The position numbers and the translations under genes were made by a program. A model generated the notes under the pieces. It was not told the origin of the DNA. It made no database searches and saw nothing but the letters and a program-made list of their open reading frames with translations. This document shows, in pieces, positions 34,550 through 42,958 of a DNA stretch of 64,000 bases. Within the stretch, counting starts at the first letter, position 1; every line of letters starts with the position of its first letter. This DNA is from Propioniciclava sp. MC1595. Lineage in GTDB: Bacteria > Actinomycetota > Actinomycetes > Propionibacteriales > Propionibacteriaceae. Location: NCBI RefSeq assembly GCF_017569205.1, contig NZ_CP071870.1, positions 3,348,001 through 3,412,000 on the forward strand, given 5' to 3'.

Positions 34550-35275
34550 ATGGACGTCGAATGGGCACTCGAAGAGCTTCGTCGATTCATCGGCCTCACC
34601 AAGCTCCGCCAGCCGGCATCCGGCGGGGGCGTGGTCTTCATGGGGGACTTCGCGAGCCCCGTCGGGAGGAACGACGACATCGTCGCCGCAGCACAGGTGG
34701 TCGAGCAGATCCTTGATCGTGTCCTGCCGCGATGGCGAACCGAGGTACCTGACGACGGCAAGGAGCGATGGGTCAGGCATCACCAGGCGGCCATCCGCGC
34801 CGTCACCGCACTTGAGCGCCAGACCGAGCTGGCCGAACGACTCGGAGACAATGCACCGTCCATCAGCGCGGCTGATCTTCACCCCTGGATCTGGTCAGCG
34901 GCACGATCTCTCTGGCAGTCGGGCCACTATCGCGAGGCCATCAGAGCAGCCACGATCAAGATCAACGCTGAGACTCAGAATAGGGTGAGCCGCCGCGACG
35001 TTGCCGAAACGGACCTTTTCAAACAGGCATATAGCGATGACCCGCCCCAGCCCGGCAAGCCACGCCTGCGGCCCGCCGGGGACGACGGCGGCAAGACTGC
35101 CAAGTCCCTCCGCCGCGGCGTCGCAGCACTCGCCGAAGGCTGTTTCGCGGCCCTGCGCAATCCTTCCAGCCATGACGAGATCCAGGAACTGAGTGAGCAG
35201 GAGGCGGTGGAACAGCTAGCAACCCTGAGCGTGCTCGCCCGCCTGGTCGACGGGAGCACCACCGCCCAGGCCTGA
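34550..35275 (+). CDS. TIGR02391/Ymh-like protein
   Basis: A 241-residue soluble protein. The C-terminal half fits the TIGR02391 (Hypoth_Ymh) pattern: ISAADLHPWIWSAARSLWQS, GHYREAIRAATIKINAETQN and then TDLFKQAYSD and ALRNPSSHDE, a helical fold seen in accessory genes and close to abortive-infection-type proteins. The N-terminal half (about 1-100) is helical and not assigned. It starts about 165 bp beyond the IS21-like element. The molecular function of the family is unknown. Confidence 0.7.
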   Translation: MDVEWALEELRRFIGLTKLRQPASGGGVVFMGDFASPVGRNDDIVAAAQVVEQILDRVLPRWRTEVPDDGKERWVRHHQAAIRAVTALERQTELAERLGDNAPSISAADLHPWIWSAARSLWQSGHYREAIRAATIKINAETQNRVSRRDVAETDLFKQAYSDDPPQPGKPRLRPAGDDGGKTAKSLRRGVAALAEGCFAALRNPSSHDEIQELSEQEAVEQLATLSVLARLVDGSTTAQA

Positions 35276-35473
35276 CCGCACGACGTCCGGTTCGGCAGCA
35301 CAGTGCGCGAGGGCAGCCTGCCGGCTGTCGGACCCGAGCGCACGCCCTGACATGCCGCTGACGGCGCTCCCCACCTCCCAGGTCGTGGCACCGAGCATCC
35401 CGGCCGGCACGGACTGAACGACGCCCCCGACCGTGCGGGCCGGGGGCGTCCTGAGGTTCAACCGCCAGCAGGT

Positions 35474-36508
35474 CTAAGCGGGCACCTTGTTGGACTTTGT
35501 GCGGTTGCAGCGCCAGCAGAGCGTCTGGAGATTCTCAGGAGTCGACATGCCACCTCGAGACACCGGGGTGATGTGGTCCACCTCCAAGAGGAGGTGAGGT
35601 TCGGCTGCCACCGAGATCGTACATGTCTGGCACGTGTGGTTATCGCGGTCCTTGATGAAGCTGCGCAGCCTGGTAGTCATGAGTGCACGCTGGCCCGCAG
35701 CACTCTTGCGGAACCGGATCCGCTCGGACATCTTCTCTATCAGGGCATCGATCGTGTCTGACGTGAGCTTGACGGTGGTCCGCTGAGACGAATTCCCTCC
35801 GGCGCTGACGTACTCGAACACGTACTCCGGATACGGAATCTCAATCGGCGAGAGCTCAACTCCCATCTGCTCCATGAACCGCGTGCGGTAGTGCTTCATG
35901 ATGAACTTGGGCGGGTTGATAGAGTTGGTGATGCTCGCCTCGCGATCGTGAAGGTTCTGGATCGCGCCTTCGAGACTGGAGATGCTCTCGCCCAAGCTCT
36001 CCACCCTCTCCAGGGACTGCTCGTTGGCCTTTATGTCGAAGTACCGCATCAGGTAGGTCAGCGGGTCGCCGCTCGCGTTGCGGACGACCTGCAGGGAGCA
36101 GTTGTGAACGTTGGGCGCCTGGAAGTTGGCGACGTTCCTGTCCCGCTTGTAGTTGTGTCGACTCGTGTTCTCATATGTAGCGAGGTGGGACTCGCCCCCC
36201 GTAGAGGAGACTCCAAGCTCGAACAGTTTACGGTTCCGAATCTCGGAGGCATAGTCCGTGATCTCGTTGTGCTCCTTGACTACCGCCGACAACTCCGCCT
36301 TAGCCGACTGGAACTCCTCGCTTGCGAAGTAGCGCTTCATCCGGATGTACCTGACCACAGGTACGGCAGCGATCATCAGGATGATGACCAGAACCACTGT
36401 CCCTGAGGTGGGGTCGTTCATGATCTGGCCCAAGGCTCCAAGAGCGAGCAGTGCATACCCAACGATGGATAGACATGACTTGGAGGATGAGGGGGTGGCA
36501 CTTGCCAT
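35474..36508 (-). CDS. Membrane-anchored HNH endonuclease-like protein
   Basis: A 344-residue protein from ATG 36508. Residues about 12-48 hold two closely spaced hydrophobic segments (SIVGYALLALGALGQIM and TVVLVIILMIAAVPVVRYI). A long polar region with a coiled-coil-like stretch (LERVESLGESISSLEGAI, about 185) follows. The C-terminus is an HNH nuclease: DNHTCQTC, LEVDHITPVSRGGMSTPENL with the catalytic His, and CWRCNRTKSN. So the nuclease should sit at the inner face of the membrane, suited to cutting incoming DNA. G+C looks low. No partner gene is obvious. Confidence 0.8.
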   Translation of the reverse strand: MASATPSSSKSCLSIVGYALLALGALGQIMNDPTSGTVVLVIILMIAAVPVVRYIRMKRYFASEEFQSAKAELSAVVKEHNEITDYASEIRNRKLFELGVSSTGGESHLATYENTSRHNYKRDRNVANFQAPNVHNCSLQVVRNASGDPLTYLMRYFDIKANEQSLERVESLGESISSLEGAIQNLHDREASITNSINPPKFIMKHYRTRFMEQMGVELSPIEIPYPEYVFEYVSAGGNSSQRTTVKLTSDTIDALIEKMSERIRFRKSAAGQRALMTTRLRSFIKDRDNHTCQTCTISVAAEPHLLLEVDHITPVSRGGMSTPENLQTLCWRCNRTKSNKVPA

Positions 36509-36706
36509 TGCTGAGTCTTCCCTTCGGGGCTTAGCCTCGATCTTTCGTCGGGCTGGCTTGGGTCGTTGTGACGGCTTGAGGATCACCGTGTTGGTGTGAT
36601 TCTGCCGGGTGGGTGTGACGGTTTCCCGGAGGTGGCTCCGGTGGGCAGGGGTTCCAGGGTCCCGGTGGGTGTTTCGGCTTGTCGGGGCAGGGTCCGGGCT
36701 GTCGTG
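36509..36706. other. Non-coding stretch containing the left end of the IS1380-like element
   Basis: No gene. The end of the IS1380-like element must lie here, but no match to the right flank long enough to fix it was found by eye. Confidence 0.4.
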
Positions 36707-38098
36707 TCAGGTGCTGTCCAGAGTGGTGAGGGTGGTCAGGGCGCCGATGAGGACGGCCGCCCAGGGGTGGTGGGCGGCGTAGCGGAGCCGCACCTGTCGG
36801 CTGCCCCGGACCAGGACGGCGGGGATCGTGTACAGCCGGTAGCGGAGCCTCTTGGGTTCCCACCGGCGGGCACTGTCAGCGTCGGCCAGGGCGAGCATCT
36901 GCATCCAGGCGGTGAGCTCGCAGGCGAGGGCGACGATGGCGCACCAGACCTGGTTCTGCGCGAACGAGTACAGGGGCAGGTTCGTCAGCCCAGTGTCTTT
37001 GGCGAGCCGGATCCGGTCCTCGCAGCGGGCCCTTCGACGGTGGCGGAGTTCGAGGTCGGCCAACTGGCCGCGGGTGGTGTTGGTGGCGAACGCGGTGATG
37101 CGGTGGCCGTCGACGTCGGTGATCCGTAGTTGGGCGCCGGGATGGGGGCGTTCTTTGCGGATGATGACCCGCATCCCGGGCGGCCAGCCCGACAGGTCGA
37201 GCAGCCCGGTGAGTTCGGCGACCCAGGCGCCGTCGCGGGGCTGCCGGTCGGCGTCGTAAGCGGGGGTCCACACGCGGTCTGGGATCTTCTCGATCAGCAT
37301 GCCGGCGTCGCTGGGCAGGGTCCAGCCGACCGAGTACTGGACCCGTTGGCCGGTGAGCCAGTCGAGGAGTTGGTGGCTGTGCCCGGCACCATCGGCCCTG
37401 ACCAACACCCGTTTCCCGGGCCGCGTGGCGGACCGGCCCGGCAGCTGCTTGAACGCTTGCCGCAGGACGGTGATGTGGTCGGCGGCGGTGTTGGAGCCGG
37501 CGTTCCCGGGCCGCAGCAAGAGGGCGAGGGGCTCCCCGGTCCCATCACGGCCGTGATCGACGAACACGCACAAGGGGTGGAACCCGTAGCCCTTCTTGAA
37601 CGTCGGCTTGGCATGCTCCTTGTCCGAGTGCGCCGTCACCAACGTGGCGTCCACGTCCACGATCAACGGGTGCTCCACGCTCATGCCGGAGTCGGGGGCG
37701 TGCTCACCGGCCAGCAACCAGGCGCGGGTCCGGGCAGCGGCGCGGGCGGCGTCGATGGCCTTCAACACCCGTGGGGCATCGGCGGCGAGCAGGCTGATCA
37801 GCCTCGAGATGGTCGGGTCGGAAGCCACCATCCCGTAGACGGCCGGCTCGGACCGGAGCAGCGCAGCATCGGCGAGGCAGTCCCCACCCAACGCCAGAGT
37901 GATCGCCAGGTCGGACAGGATCTTGCCCGGGTCGTGGGTCGCGAGCGGTTTCCGCCACCGCGCCAACGCCGTCGACAACTCGCGGGTGAGGCCGGTCACC
38001 ACCGCTGTCTTCGTGAGCAGCATGCCGCCGGCGTGGCCCACGACCCGGGTGGCTCCGGCGTCGTGGCGGGGTTGGGGATACGCGGCGGTACGCTTCAC
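36707..38098 (-). CDS. IS1380-like transposase
   Basis: A 463-residue DDE transposase from GTG 38098 with AAGGAAG upstream. Family markers are VDVDATLVTAHSDKEHAKPT (first Asp) followed by FKKGYGFHPLCVFVDHG, VRADGAGHSHQLLDWL (second Asp) and RCEDRIRLAKDTGLTNLP (Glu). The frame is intact, so the element may be active. The upstream inverted repeat at 38102-38170 includes its ribosome site. Boundaries of the element are estimated at about 36.6-38.2 kb. Confidence 0.88.
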   Translation of the reverse strand: MKRTAAYPQPRHDAGATRVVGHAGGMLLTKTAVVTGLTRELSTALARWRKPLATHDPGKILSDLAITLALGGDCLADAALLRSEPAVYGMVASDPTISRLISLLAADAPRVLKAIDAARAAARTRAWLLAGEHAPDSGMSVEHPLIVDVDATLVTAHSDKEHAKPTFKKGYGFHPLCVFVDHGRDGTGEPLALLLRPGNAGSNTAADHITVLRQAFKQLPGRSATRPGKRVLVRADGAGHSHQLLDWLTGQRVQYSVGWTLPSDAGMLIEKIPDRVWTPAYDADRQPRDGAWVAELTGLLDLSGWPPGMRVIIRKERPHPGAQLRITDVDGHRITAFATNTTRGQLADLELRHRRRARCEDRIRLAKDTGLTNLPLYSFAQNQVWCAIVALACELTAWMQMLALADADSARRWEPKRLRYRLYTIPAVLVRGSRQVRLRYAAHHPWAAVLIGALTTLTTLDST

Positions 38099-38101
38099 GT
38101 T

Positions 38102-38170
38102 GAAAGTGCTTCCTTCGCGTGGGGTGAGTGGGACTTCGCAATCACATTCTCCCAAGCCGGAAGCACTTTC
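38102..38170. promoter_or_regulatory. Long-range hairpin covering the IS1380-like ribosome site
   Basis: GAAAGTGCTTCC (38102-38113) pairs perfectly with 38159-38170. In the transposase transcript the start-proximal arm holds GGAAG, the core of the ribosome site, so a longer incoming transcript could mask it while one started inside the loop would not. Confidence 0.6.
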
Positions 38171-38669
38171 GCTGTTCAAACCACCGAGTCAGACCCCACC
38201 CTCATGAAAGCGCGAGGTTAGCGGTGGCTGGCTCCACCTGTCCCTAGCCAAGCTATCGGGGCCCTGTGACAGTTCGTTGCCTGTCCAGCCACCGCCTGTT
38301 GATGTGGCCTGGGTTTGGCCGGCCCCGACCACCGTTGGGTGGTCGCGGCCGAGCTCGACTGGTTGTTCCTGTTGGTGGCCGGCCACGTGGAGCTGACTGA
38401 CGCGGTGCTCGCTGATCCTGGGTTGGAGGCCCACCAGGTGCTGATGAACGCACCCTTGGACTGGACCAGCGACACGATCAACCCGCCCTTCTCGCAATGC
38501 CAGTGAGTCACCGGAACTTCCGTCTCTCAGGGTGCAAGGCGAACATCCGGACATGCCGCCGTCCGGAAGTGCCGATGGGCTGACGTTGACGCACAGCGAC
38601 CGACCGTTGCGGTGCGCCCTATGGTGTACCGCATGCGGCTGGCCCCTGACCTGCGGATCGTTCTCAAGA
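38171..38669. other. Stretch without a supported gene, right of the IS1380-like element
   Basis: Only short open frames without motifs are present on both strands (for example 38315-38506 +, and 38189-38749 -, which overlaps others). It includes the right IS end and perhaps remnants of a disrupted gene. Confidence 0.4.
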
Positions 38670-39729
38670 GTGGCTGAGAAACCAGAGGTCACGACTGTCA
38701 CCCGCCGGGTCTCGTTGCCCCCAGGGTCGCCGCCGCTGTCCACCCTCATGCCGCCATGGCTCGGTCATGATGGTTCATACGTGCTCGCTGAGCTCGACGT
38801 AGACGCTCCTCGCGGCCCGTGGGCGATGATCGATCTCGACTCCGGCCGGGCGGGTGTCGGGCGCCGGATGCGGCAGATCTGGGGGGCACTTCTGGACGGT
38901 CAGGGACCCGCAACTGCTCGGCACCTCTGGCGGCGTCATCGAGGTCGACCTGAGCGGCCCCAGCACGGTGCGTGAACTGCATCAGGGGGTTGGCCACGGC
39001 CGCGACGGTGCGGAGACGGAGTTCCTCCGCCTGGACCATCGCCACGTCCTGGCTGCAGCGCTCGGACAACAGAGAGCCAAGGTCATCGATCTGGACCGCT
39101 GGGCCGTCGTGAACTCACAAGTCGAAATCACTTCGCCGTGGGTAGCGCTTGGCGACACCCCCACGCGAATCTGGTCGCTACCAAGAGGAGAAGTCGCCTC
39201 CCTGAACGCCTCGCACGAGGTGACGCACCGGACAACTGCCCCTGCCGCGCTGGCCGCAGCTCGCTCGACGCGCGCGCTGTATGCACTCGTCGGCGAGCTG
39301 CGGCCGCGTCGCGGCACCGCCTGGTGGCATGCAATTGGCCGGGACCTACTTCCCACCGGTCTCCAGCAGTATCTGGACAGCCCGCTGGACGAGGTTGAGC
39401 TCTGCAAGCTGGACCCTCGAACCCTCGAAGTCAAGGCCGCCCGTCGCCTCGGCTCCCTCGCGCAGGTGCTGGAGGAAGCGCTCGCCACCACCCTTGCCGA
39501 TGATGAGGAGTGGAGCACCGGCCTGCTGCACCGCTGCCTCAGCACCGATGCTGCCGGAAGGCCCGCCCTCGTGGCCGGCAGTCGTGTCGTCGTCCTCGAT
39601 GACAACACGCTAAGGCCGGTCACGGATACACGACTCCCCAATACCGGGTCGTCCACCTGGGCATCTCAAAACGGCCAATCCCGAGCTGTTGCTACCAGTT
39701 CCGACCGGGTATACATCGCTGACTGGTGA
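38670..39729 (+). pseudogene. Beta-propeller-like hypothetical protein, frameshifted
   Basis: From GTG 38670 the frame reads LGHDGSYVLAELDVDAPRG and DLDSGRAGVGRRMRQIWG up to about 38880; at the run of six G (38881-38886) it continues in another frame with GHFWTVRDPQLLGTSGGVIE and stays open to 39729. Repeats of the type VIEVDLSG, VIDLDRWAVV and VVVLDDNTLRPV suggest a beta-propeller. One base more or fewer in the G run would give a single protein of about 350 residues. It may be a real null allele or a sequencing error. No function assigned. Confidence 0.55.
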
Positions 39730-39800
39730 TGTCCCAGCAGCGTCCTGTCAGGCCGCAGGTCGCGACTACCTCGTGGGGAGGTGGAGCGAGAATTCACCCC

Positions 39801-40283
39801 ATGAGGTACTGCGCGCAGATGGCCGCCACGGAGGTGGTCCAGATCATCGCGTGGCTTGAGGCCGCCGGTGTGATCTATCAGATCAACGGTGGATGGGGCG
39901 TCGACGGACTGGTGGGCCGACAGACCCGCCCGCACCAAGATCTAGACGTGTTCATCGATGCACATCACGAGGCCAACTTCTTGACCTGGCTGACCTCTCG
40001 CGGTTACCGGGTCACGCAGGATTGGCGCCCGGTCCGCGTCGAACTCTCGAGCCCCGGAGGGCGAGTGGATGTTCACCCGATGCGAATGGATGCGGCCGGC
40101 AATGGGGTGCAAGAGGGCCTCGACGGCGAGGTGTATGTCCACGCCGCTGAGCATCGAGTCAACGGTCACATCGACGGGCACGCGGTCGTCGTAGCCAGCG
40201 CCCAGCGGGCGCGGGCGCTTCGCAGTGGCTACCCTCCGCGCGAGGTCGACCTACACGATCTCGCCCTGCTCGACGACCTGTAA
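39801..40283 (+). CDS. Aminoglycoside/lincosamide nucleotidyltransferase-like protein
   Basis: About 160 residues from ATG 39801 (an ATG 33 bases further is possible). The nucleotidyltransferase core is INGGWGVDGLVGRQTRPHQD with LDVFIDAHHE: the Gly-Gly-Trp and D-x-D pair place it in the family that includes ANT(2'') and Lnu enzymes, which adenylylate aminoglycosides or lincosamides. VDVHPMRMDAAGNGV supplies the third acidic residue. Substrate is not predictable; many relatives are unrelated to resistance. It is followed after about 70 bp by a tyrosine recombinase. Confidence 0.7.
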   Translation: MRYCAQMAATEVVQIIAWLEAAGVIYQINGGWGVDGLVGRQTRPHQDLDVFIDAHHEANFLTWLTSRGYRVTQDWRPVRVELSSPGGRVDVHPMRMDAAGNGVQEGLDGEVYVHAAEHRVNGHIDGHAVVVASAQRARALRSGYPPREVDLHDLALLDDL

Positions 40284-40356
40284 GGCATCCTGTTCTGCCG
40301 CACGCAGGTGGTCACTTGTGTATGGCGTGGCCGTCGGGTCGGGAACATCATCGGGT

Positions 40357-41277
40357 ATGTCCAGTGCTGAGCCTGTCCTGTTCCCCGTCCTCATCGACGC
40401 TGCCACCGATCCCTTGGTGAAGGCGGTCGCTGCCTATCTGGCCCGCTACCGGGCCCAGACCCGCGTGCACACCGAGTCCGACCTGCGCGCGTTTCTGGTG
40501 TGGTGCCGGGAACGGGGTATCGACCCGTTGAAGGCGAGCCGCGCGCAGATCGAGTTGTACGTCCGCTGGATGCAGGAAGTCCGCCACTTCCAGCCGTCCA
40601 CGGTCAGCCGACGCGTGTCGGTGGTGGTTGGCTTCTACCGCACCTGTGTCATCGACCAAGTCCTGGCCCAGTCGCCAGCGGACTACGTGCGCCGCCCGAA
40701 CGTACCACCCGAGTCACCCACGCTCGGCTTGTCACATCTGCAATTCGAAGCCCTGCTCAGCGCGGCGCGCACCTCAGGCAACACCAACGACTTCGCCCTG
40801 GTGACCATGCTCGGCCTGCTCGGGTTGCGGATCTTCGAAGCCTGCGGCGCCAACATCACCGACCTCGGTGAGGAACACGGGCATCGCGTCCTGAAGGTCC
40901 GCGGGAAGGGCGGCAAGGTCGTCCTCACCCCCCTGCCACCCGCCGTCCAGCGGGCGATCGAACGCGCTGTCGGCGGTCGCGCCGACGGACCCATCCTGCG
41001 CACGATCCGAGGGACCCGCATGGACCGGCATGCCGCGACCCGCCGGTTGAAGCACCTCGCCGACCAGGCCGGCGTGCGGCTACCCAGGATGCACCCCCAC
41101 ATGCTGCGTCACACGTTCGTGACGACCATGCTGGATGCCGGCGTCGACCTCCGCGACGTGCAGATCGCGGCCCGGCACGCCGACCCGCGAACCACGATGC
41201 GCTACGACCGAGCCCGCAAGAACCTCGACCGTCACCCGAACTACATCCTCGCCGCCTACATGGCCTCCGGCACCTGA
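40357..41277 (+). CDS. Solitary tyrosine recombinase, XerC/integrase type
   Basis: A 306-residue recombinase from ATG 40357. The core-binding domain (residues about 20-110) includes YRAQTRVHTESDLRAFLVWC. The catalytic set is complete: Arg in LLGLRIFEACGANITDL, Lys in VRGKGGKVVLTPL, MHPHMLRHTFVTTMLDAGVD (H-x-L-R-H) and ARHADPRTTMRYDRA with the Tyr. It has no neighbour of the same family and is distinct from the RIT trio. It could be the integrase of this accessory region; no attachment site or tRNA was seen next to it. Confidence 0.85.
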   Translation: MSSAEPVLFPVLIDAATDPLVKAVAAYLARYRAQTRVHTESDLRAFLVWCRERGIDPLKASRAQIELYVRWMQEVRHFQPSTVSRRVSVVVGFYRTCVIDQVLAQSPADYVRRPNVPPESPTLGLSHLQFEALLSAARTSGNTNDFALVTMLGLLGLRIFEACGANITDLGEEHGHRVLKVRGKGGKVVLTPLPPAVQRAIERAVGGRADGPILRTIRGTRMDRHAATRRLKHLADQAGVRLPRMHPHMLRHTFVTTMLDAGVDLRDVQIAARHADPRTTMRYDRARKNLDRHPNYILAAYMASGT

Positions 41278-41325
41278 CAGCGCTCGACGGCACCGGATGG
41301 GCAGGCCCACCAAATGTGATGGTGC

Positions 41326-41975
41326 TCAGCGACCCGGGTAGCGCCCGGGCGGGGGCTGCGACCGTGGCGGTGTCCGGCGTTCCTGCGCTGAGCCGTCGAT
41401 CCGACCCGTGACCCGCTCCCACGATGGACCCGCGGCATCCATGCCGGGAGCCGGCTTGTCGGGGCTGGTGGTACCGACAGCAGCGGGCAGGGACGCCAGC
41501 CAGCGGAGGGCGACCGCTGCCGCCTGCTGGTGCCGCGCGTCCACCTGACCCAGACGGTCAGCGATCACGGTGGCGCTCACCAATCCGGCCGCGTGGAGGG
41601 CACGCACGAAGTTGAGGTCCTTCTCCCGGTGGGCGCACAACTTCGCCACGCACAGGTCTTCCGGCTCCAGGCACCAGCCGATGAACTGCGGCCGCCCCGA
41701 CGGCGCCGCCGTATTCGTGTTCTGGACCCGTGCTGCTCCTCAAACGGTGACCACTCCCCAGCGACCCCCTCGATCAGGTCCGCCAACTCGGCGGTCACCG
41801 TGTTGTTGTCGGAGATGGGCAGCACGTCGACCTCCACCGACATGGTCGCCTCGACCGGTAGTTCGTCCTCGCCGAAGCTGCCCAAGATCGCCTGGGACCC
41901 CACGATGATCACCGCCGGATGCCCGATGATCTGGCACGCCCTCCGGATCGCATGCTCCAACTGGTCGCGTCTCAT
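41326..41975 (-). pseudogene. Nucleotidyltransferase of a type IV toxin-antitoxin-like pair, decayed
   Basis: From ATG 41975 (MRRDQLEHAIRRACQIIG) the frame encodes AVIIVGSQAILGSF and VEVDVLPISDNNTV, the GSxA and D-x-D of AbiEii/DUF6036-like nucleotidyltransferases. After FEEQHG the expected middle is missing and the frame is wrong; another frame resumes with FIGWCLEPEDLCVAKLCAHR and KDLNFVRALHAAGLV, the usual C-terminus, ending at 41326. So a deletion and frameshift removed about 40-60 residues. It overlaps the HTH gene by 4 bp. Probably inactive. Confidence 0.7.
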
Positions 41976-42490
41976 CGGCCGACCACCGCCAGCACCTTCG
42001 CCCGCTCCGACTGCGGCAACAATCCACCCAACGGCGACACCTCCCGCATCTGCACCGAGTCGGTGTCTAGGCCGGTCATCACACGGCGCAGCCCGGGAAC
42101 GTCGCGCTGCTCCACCAACACCTCCCACCGGCCCAGGTTCGACACATGAGGTTCACCCTGAACGCGGTGCCGCAACCGCTCCACGTTCCGCCGGATCGTC
42201 GGCACCCAGTCGTCCAACACGCCGGTGTCCAGATGAGTGGCCAACTGGCGGTGCAGGCGCCAACTCCGCAGGTGCGACCGGTCCAACTCCACCCGGACCG
42301 GGCGACGCACCACCTCAAGCCGATACCCCAAGCACGACAGCAGCCGATCCAGCATCTCGTCGCTCATCTCGATCCGGCCCGACAAGAACTGACTGATACT
42401 CGGCTGCCGCACCCCACTCATCCGCGACAACTCCGACTGAGACACCTTGCTCTCAGTCATCACCTCGCGCAGGACCTCCCGACCACCCAT
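41972..42490 (-). CDS. XRE-type HTH protein, probable antitoxin partner
   Basis: A 172-residue protein from ATG 42490. Residues about 13-50 hold an XRE helix-turn-helix (VSQSELSRMSGVRQPSISQF, then LSGRIEMSDEMLDRLLSCLG). The rest is helical and unassigned, with YRLEVVRRPVRVELDRS and ERLRHRVQGEPHVSNL. It is translationally coupled to the decayed nucleotidyltransferase. A perfect inverted repeat lies just upstream, so it likely autoregulates. In such pairs the HTH protein is the antitoxin or regulator. Confidence 0.75.
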   Translation of the reverse strand: MGGREVLREVMTESKVSQSELSRMSGVRQPSISQFLSGRIEMSDEMLDRLLSCLGYRLEVVRRPVRVELDRSHLRSWRLHRQLATHLDTGVLDDWVPTIRRNVERLRHRVQGEPHVSNLGRWEVLVEQRDVPGLRRVMTGLDTDSVQMREVSPLGGLLPQSERAKVLAVVGR

Positions 42491-42499
42491 GCCCGGACT

Positions 42500-42516
42500 A
42501 TAGCATCCAGAGCTAT
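42500..42516. promoter_or_regulatory. Operator of the HTH/nucleotidyltransferase pair
   Basis: ATAGC-N7-GCTAT, 10 bp upstream of the HTH gene start, overlapping a TATAG-like -10 element. Confidence 0.5.
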
Positions 42517-42641
42517 GGGAAGGAGTGGTCCGCAAACGCACTACTCTGCCGCGCCCCGGGGGTGTCGCGGTGGGCCCCATCCTGTCCCATGCCGATCATC
42601 GTCTGGCTGGTTGTCGGCGCTTGGACGGTCTCGCGCGTACG

Positions 42642-42902
42642 TCAGGGCTTGAACGTCAGCGTGTAGGAGAAGAAGTTGCCGTGGTGCTCCGCGGGTCGGA
42701 AGCCAGCCGACGTTGCCCAGGCTGTGACCGTGCGGCGGAGCGGGTAGTCGGGGTCGGTGAGGAGTTCGCTGATACCCAGCTTGCCCGCCGGCTCCAGCAC
42801 TCGGCGGCATTCGCGGAGCATCCGAACCGGTTCGGGAATCTCGCCGGTCACGGTGATCAGGTACACCCTGCCCGCCGACGCGTGCGAGGCGTACACGGGC
42901 AC
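42642..42902 (-). pseudogene. SAM-dependent methyltransferase, C-terminal remnant
   Basis: About 86 codons: RMLRECRRVLEPAGKLGISE and LLTDPDYPLRRTVTAWATSA are the post-motif-III part of UbiE-like methyltransferases, ending HHGNFFSYTLTFKP. The SAM-binding N-terminal half is absent; a TAG lies just before the first GTG (42902), and the next 55 bp lead into the radical SAM gene. A remnant left where the accessory region meets the core, probably not functional. Confidence 0.65.
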
Positions 42903-42958
42903 CTACCAGGCGCTCCAGCAGGCCGACCAGCGGCTCACCCGCTCCTGATCCGTGGGGC

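Noticed and set aside
36509-38230. Exact ends and target duplication of the IS1380-like element
   Set aside because: No convincing inverted repeat pair could be matched by eye between the left and right flanks, so no coordinates are claimed.
38189-38749. 186-codon minus-strand frame right of the IS1380-like element
   Set aside because: Composition is typical of a shadow, it crosses the IS end and overlaps the start of the frameshifted plus-strand gene.
40225-41325. Attachment site next to the solitary tyrosine recombinase
   Set aside because: No direct repeat or tRNA end was found nearby; without it the recombinase cannot be called the integrase of a defined island.
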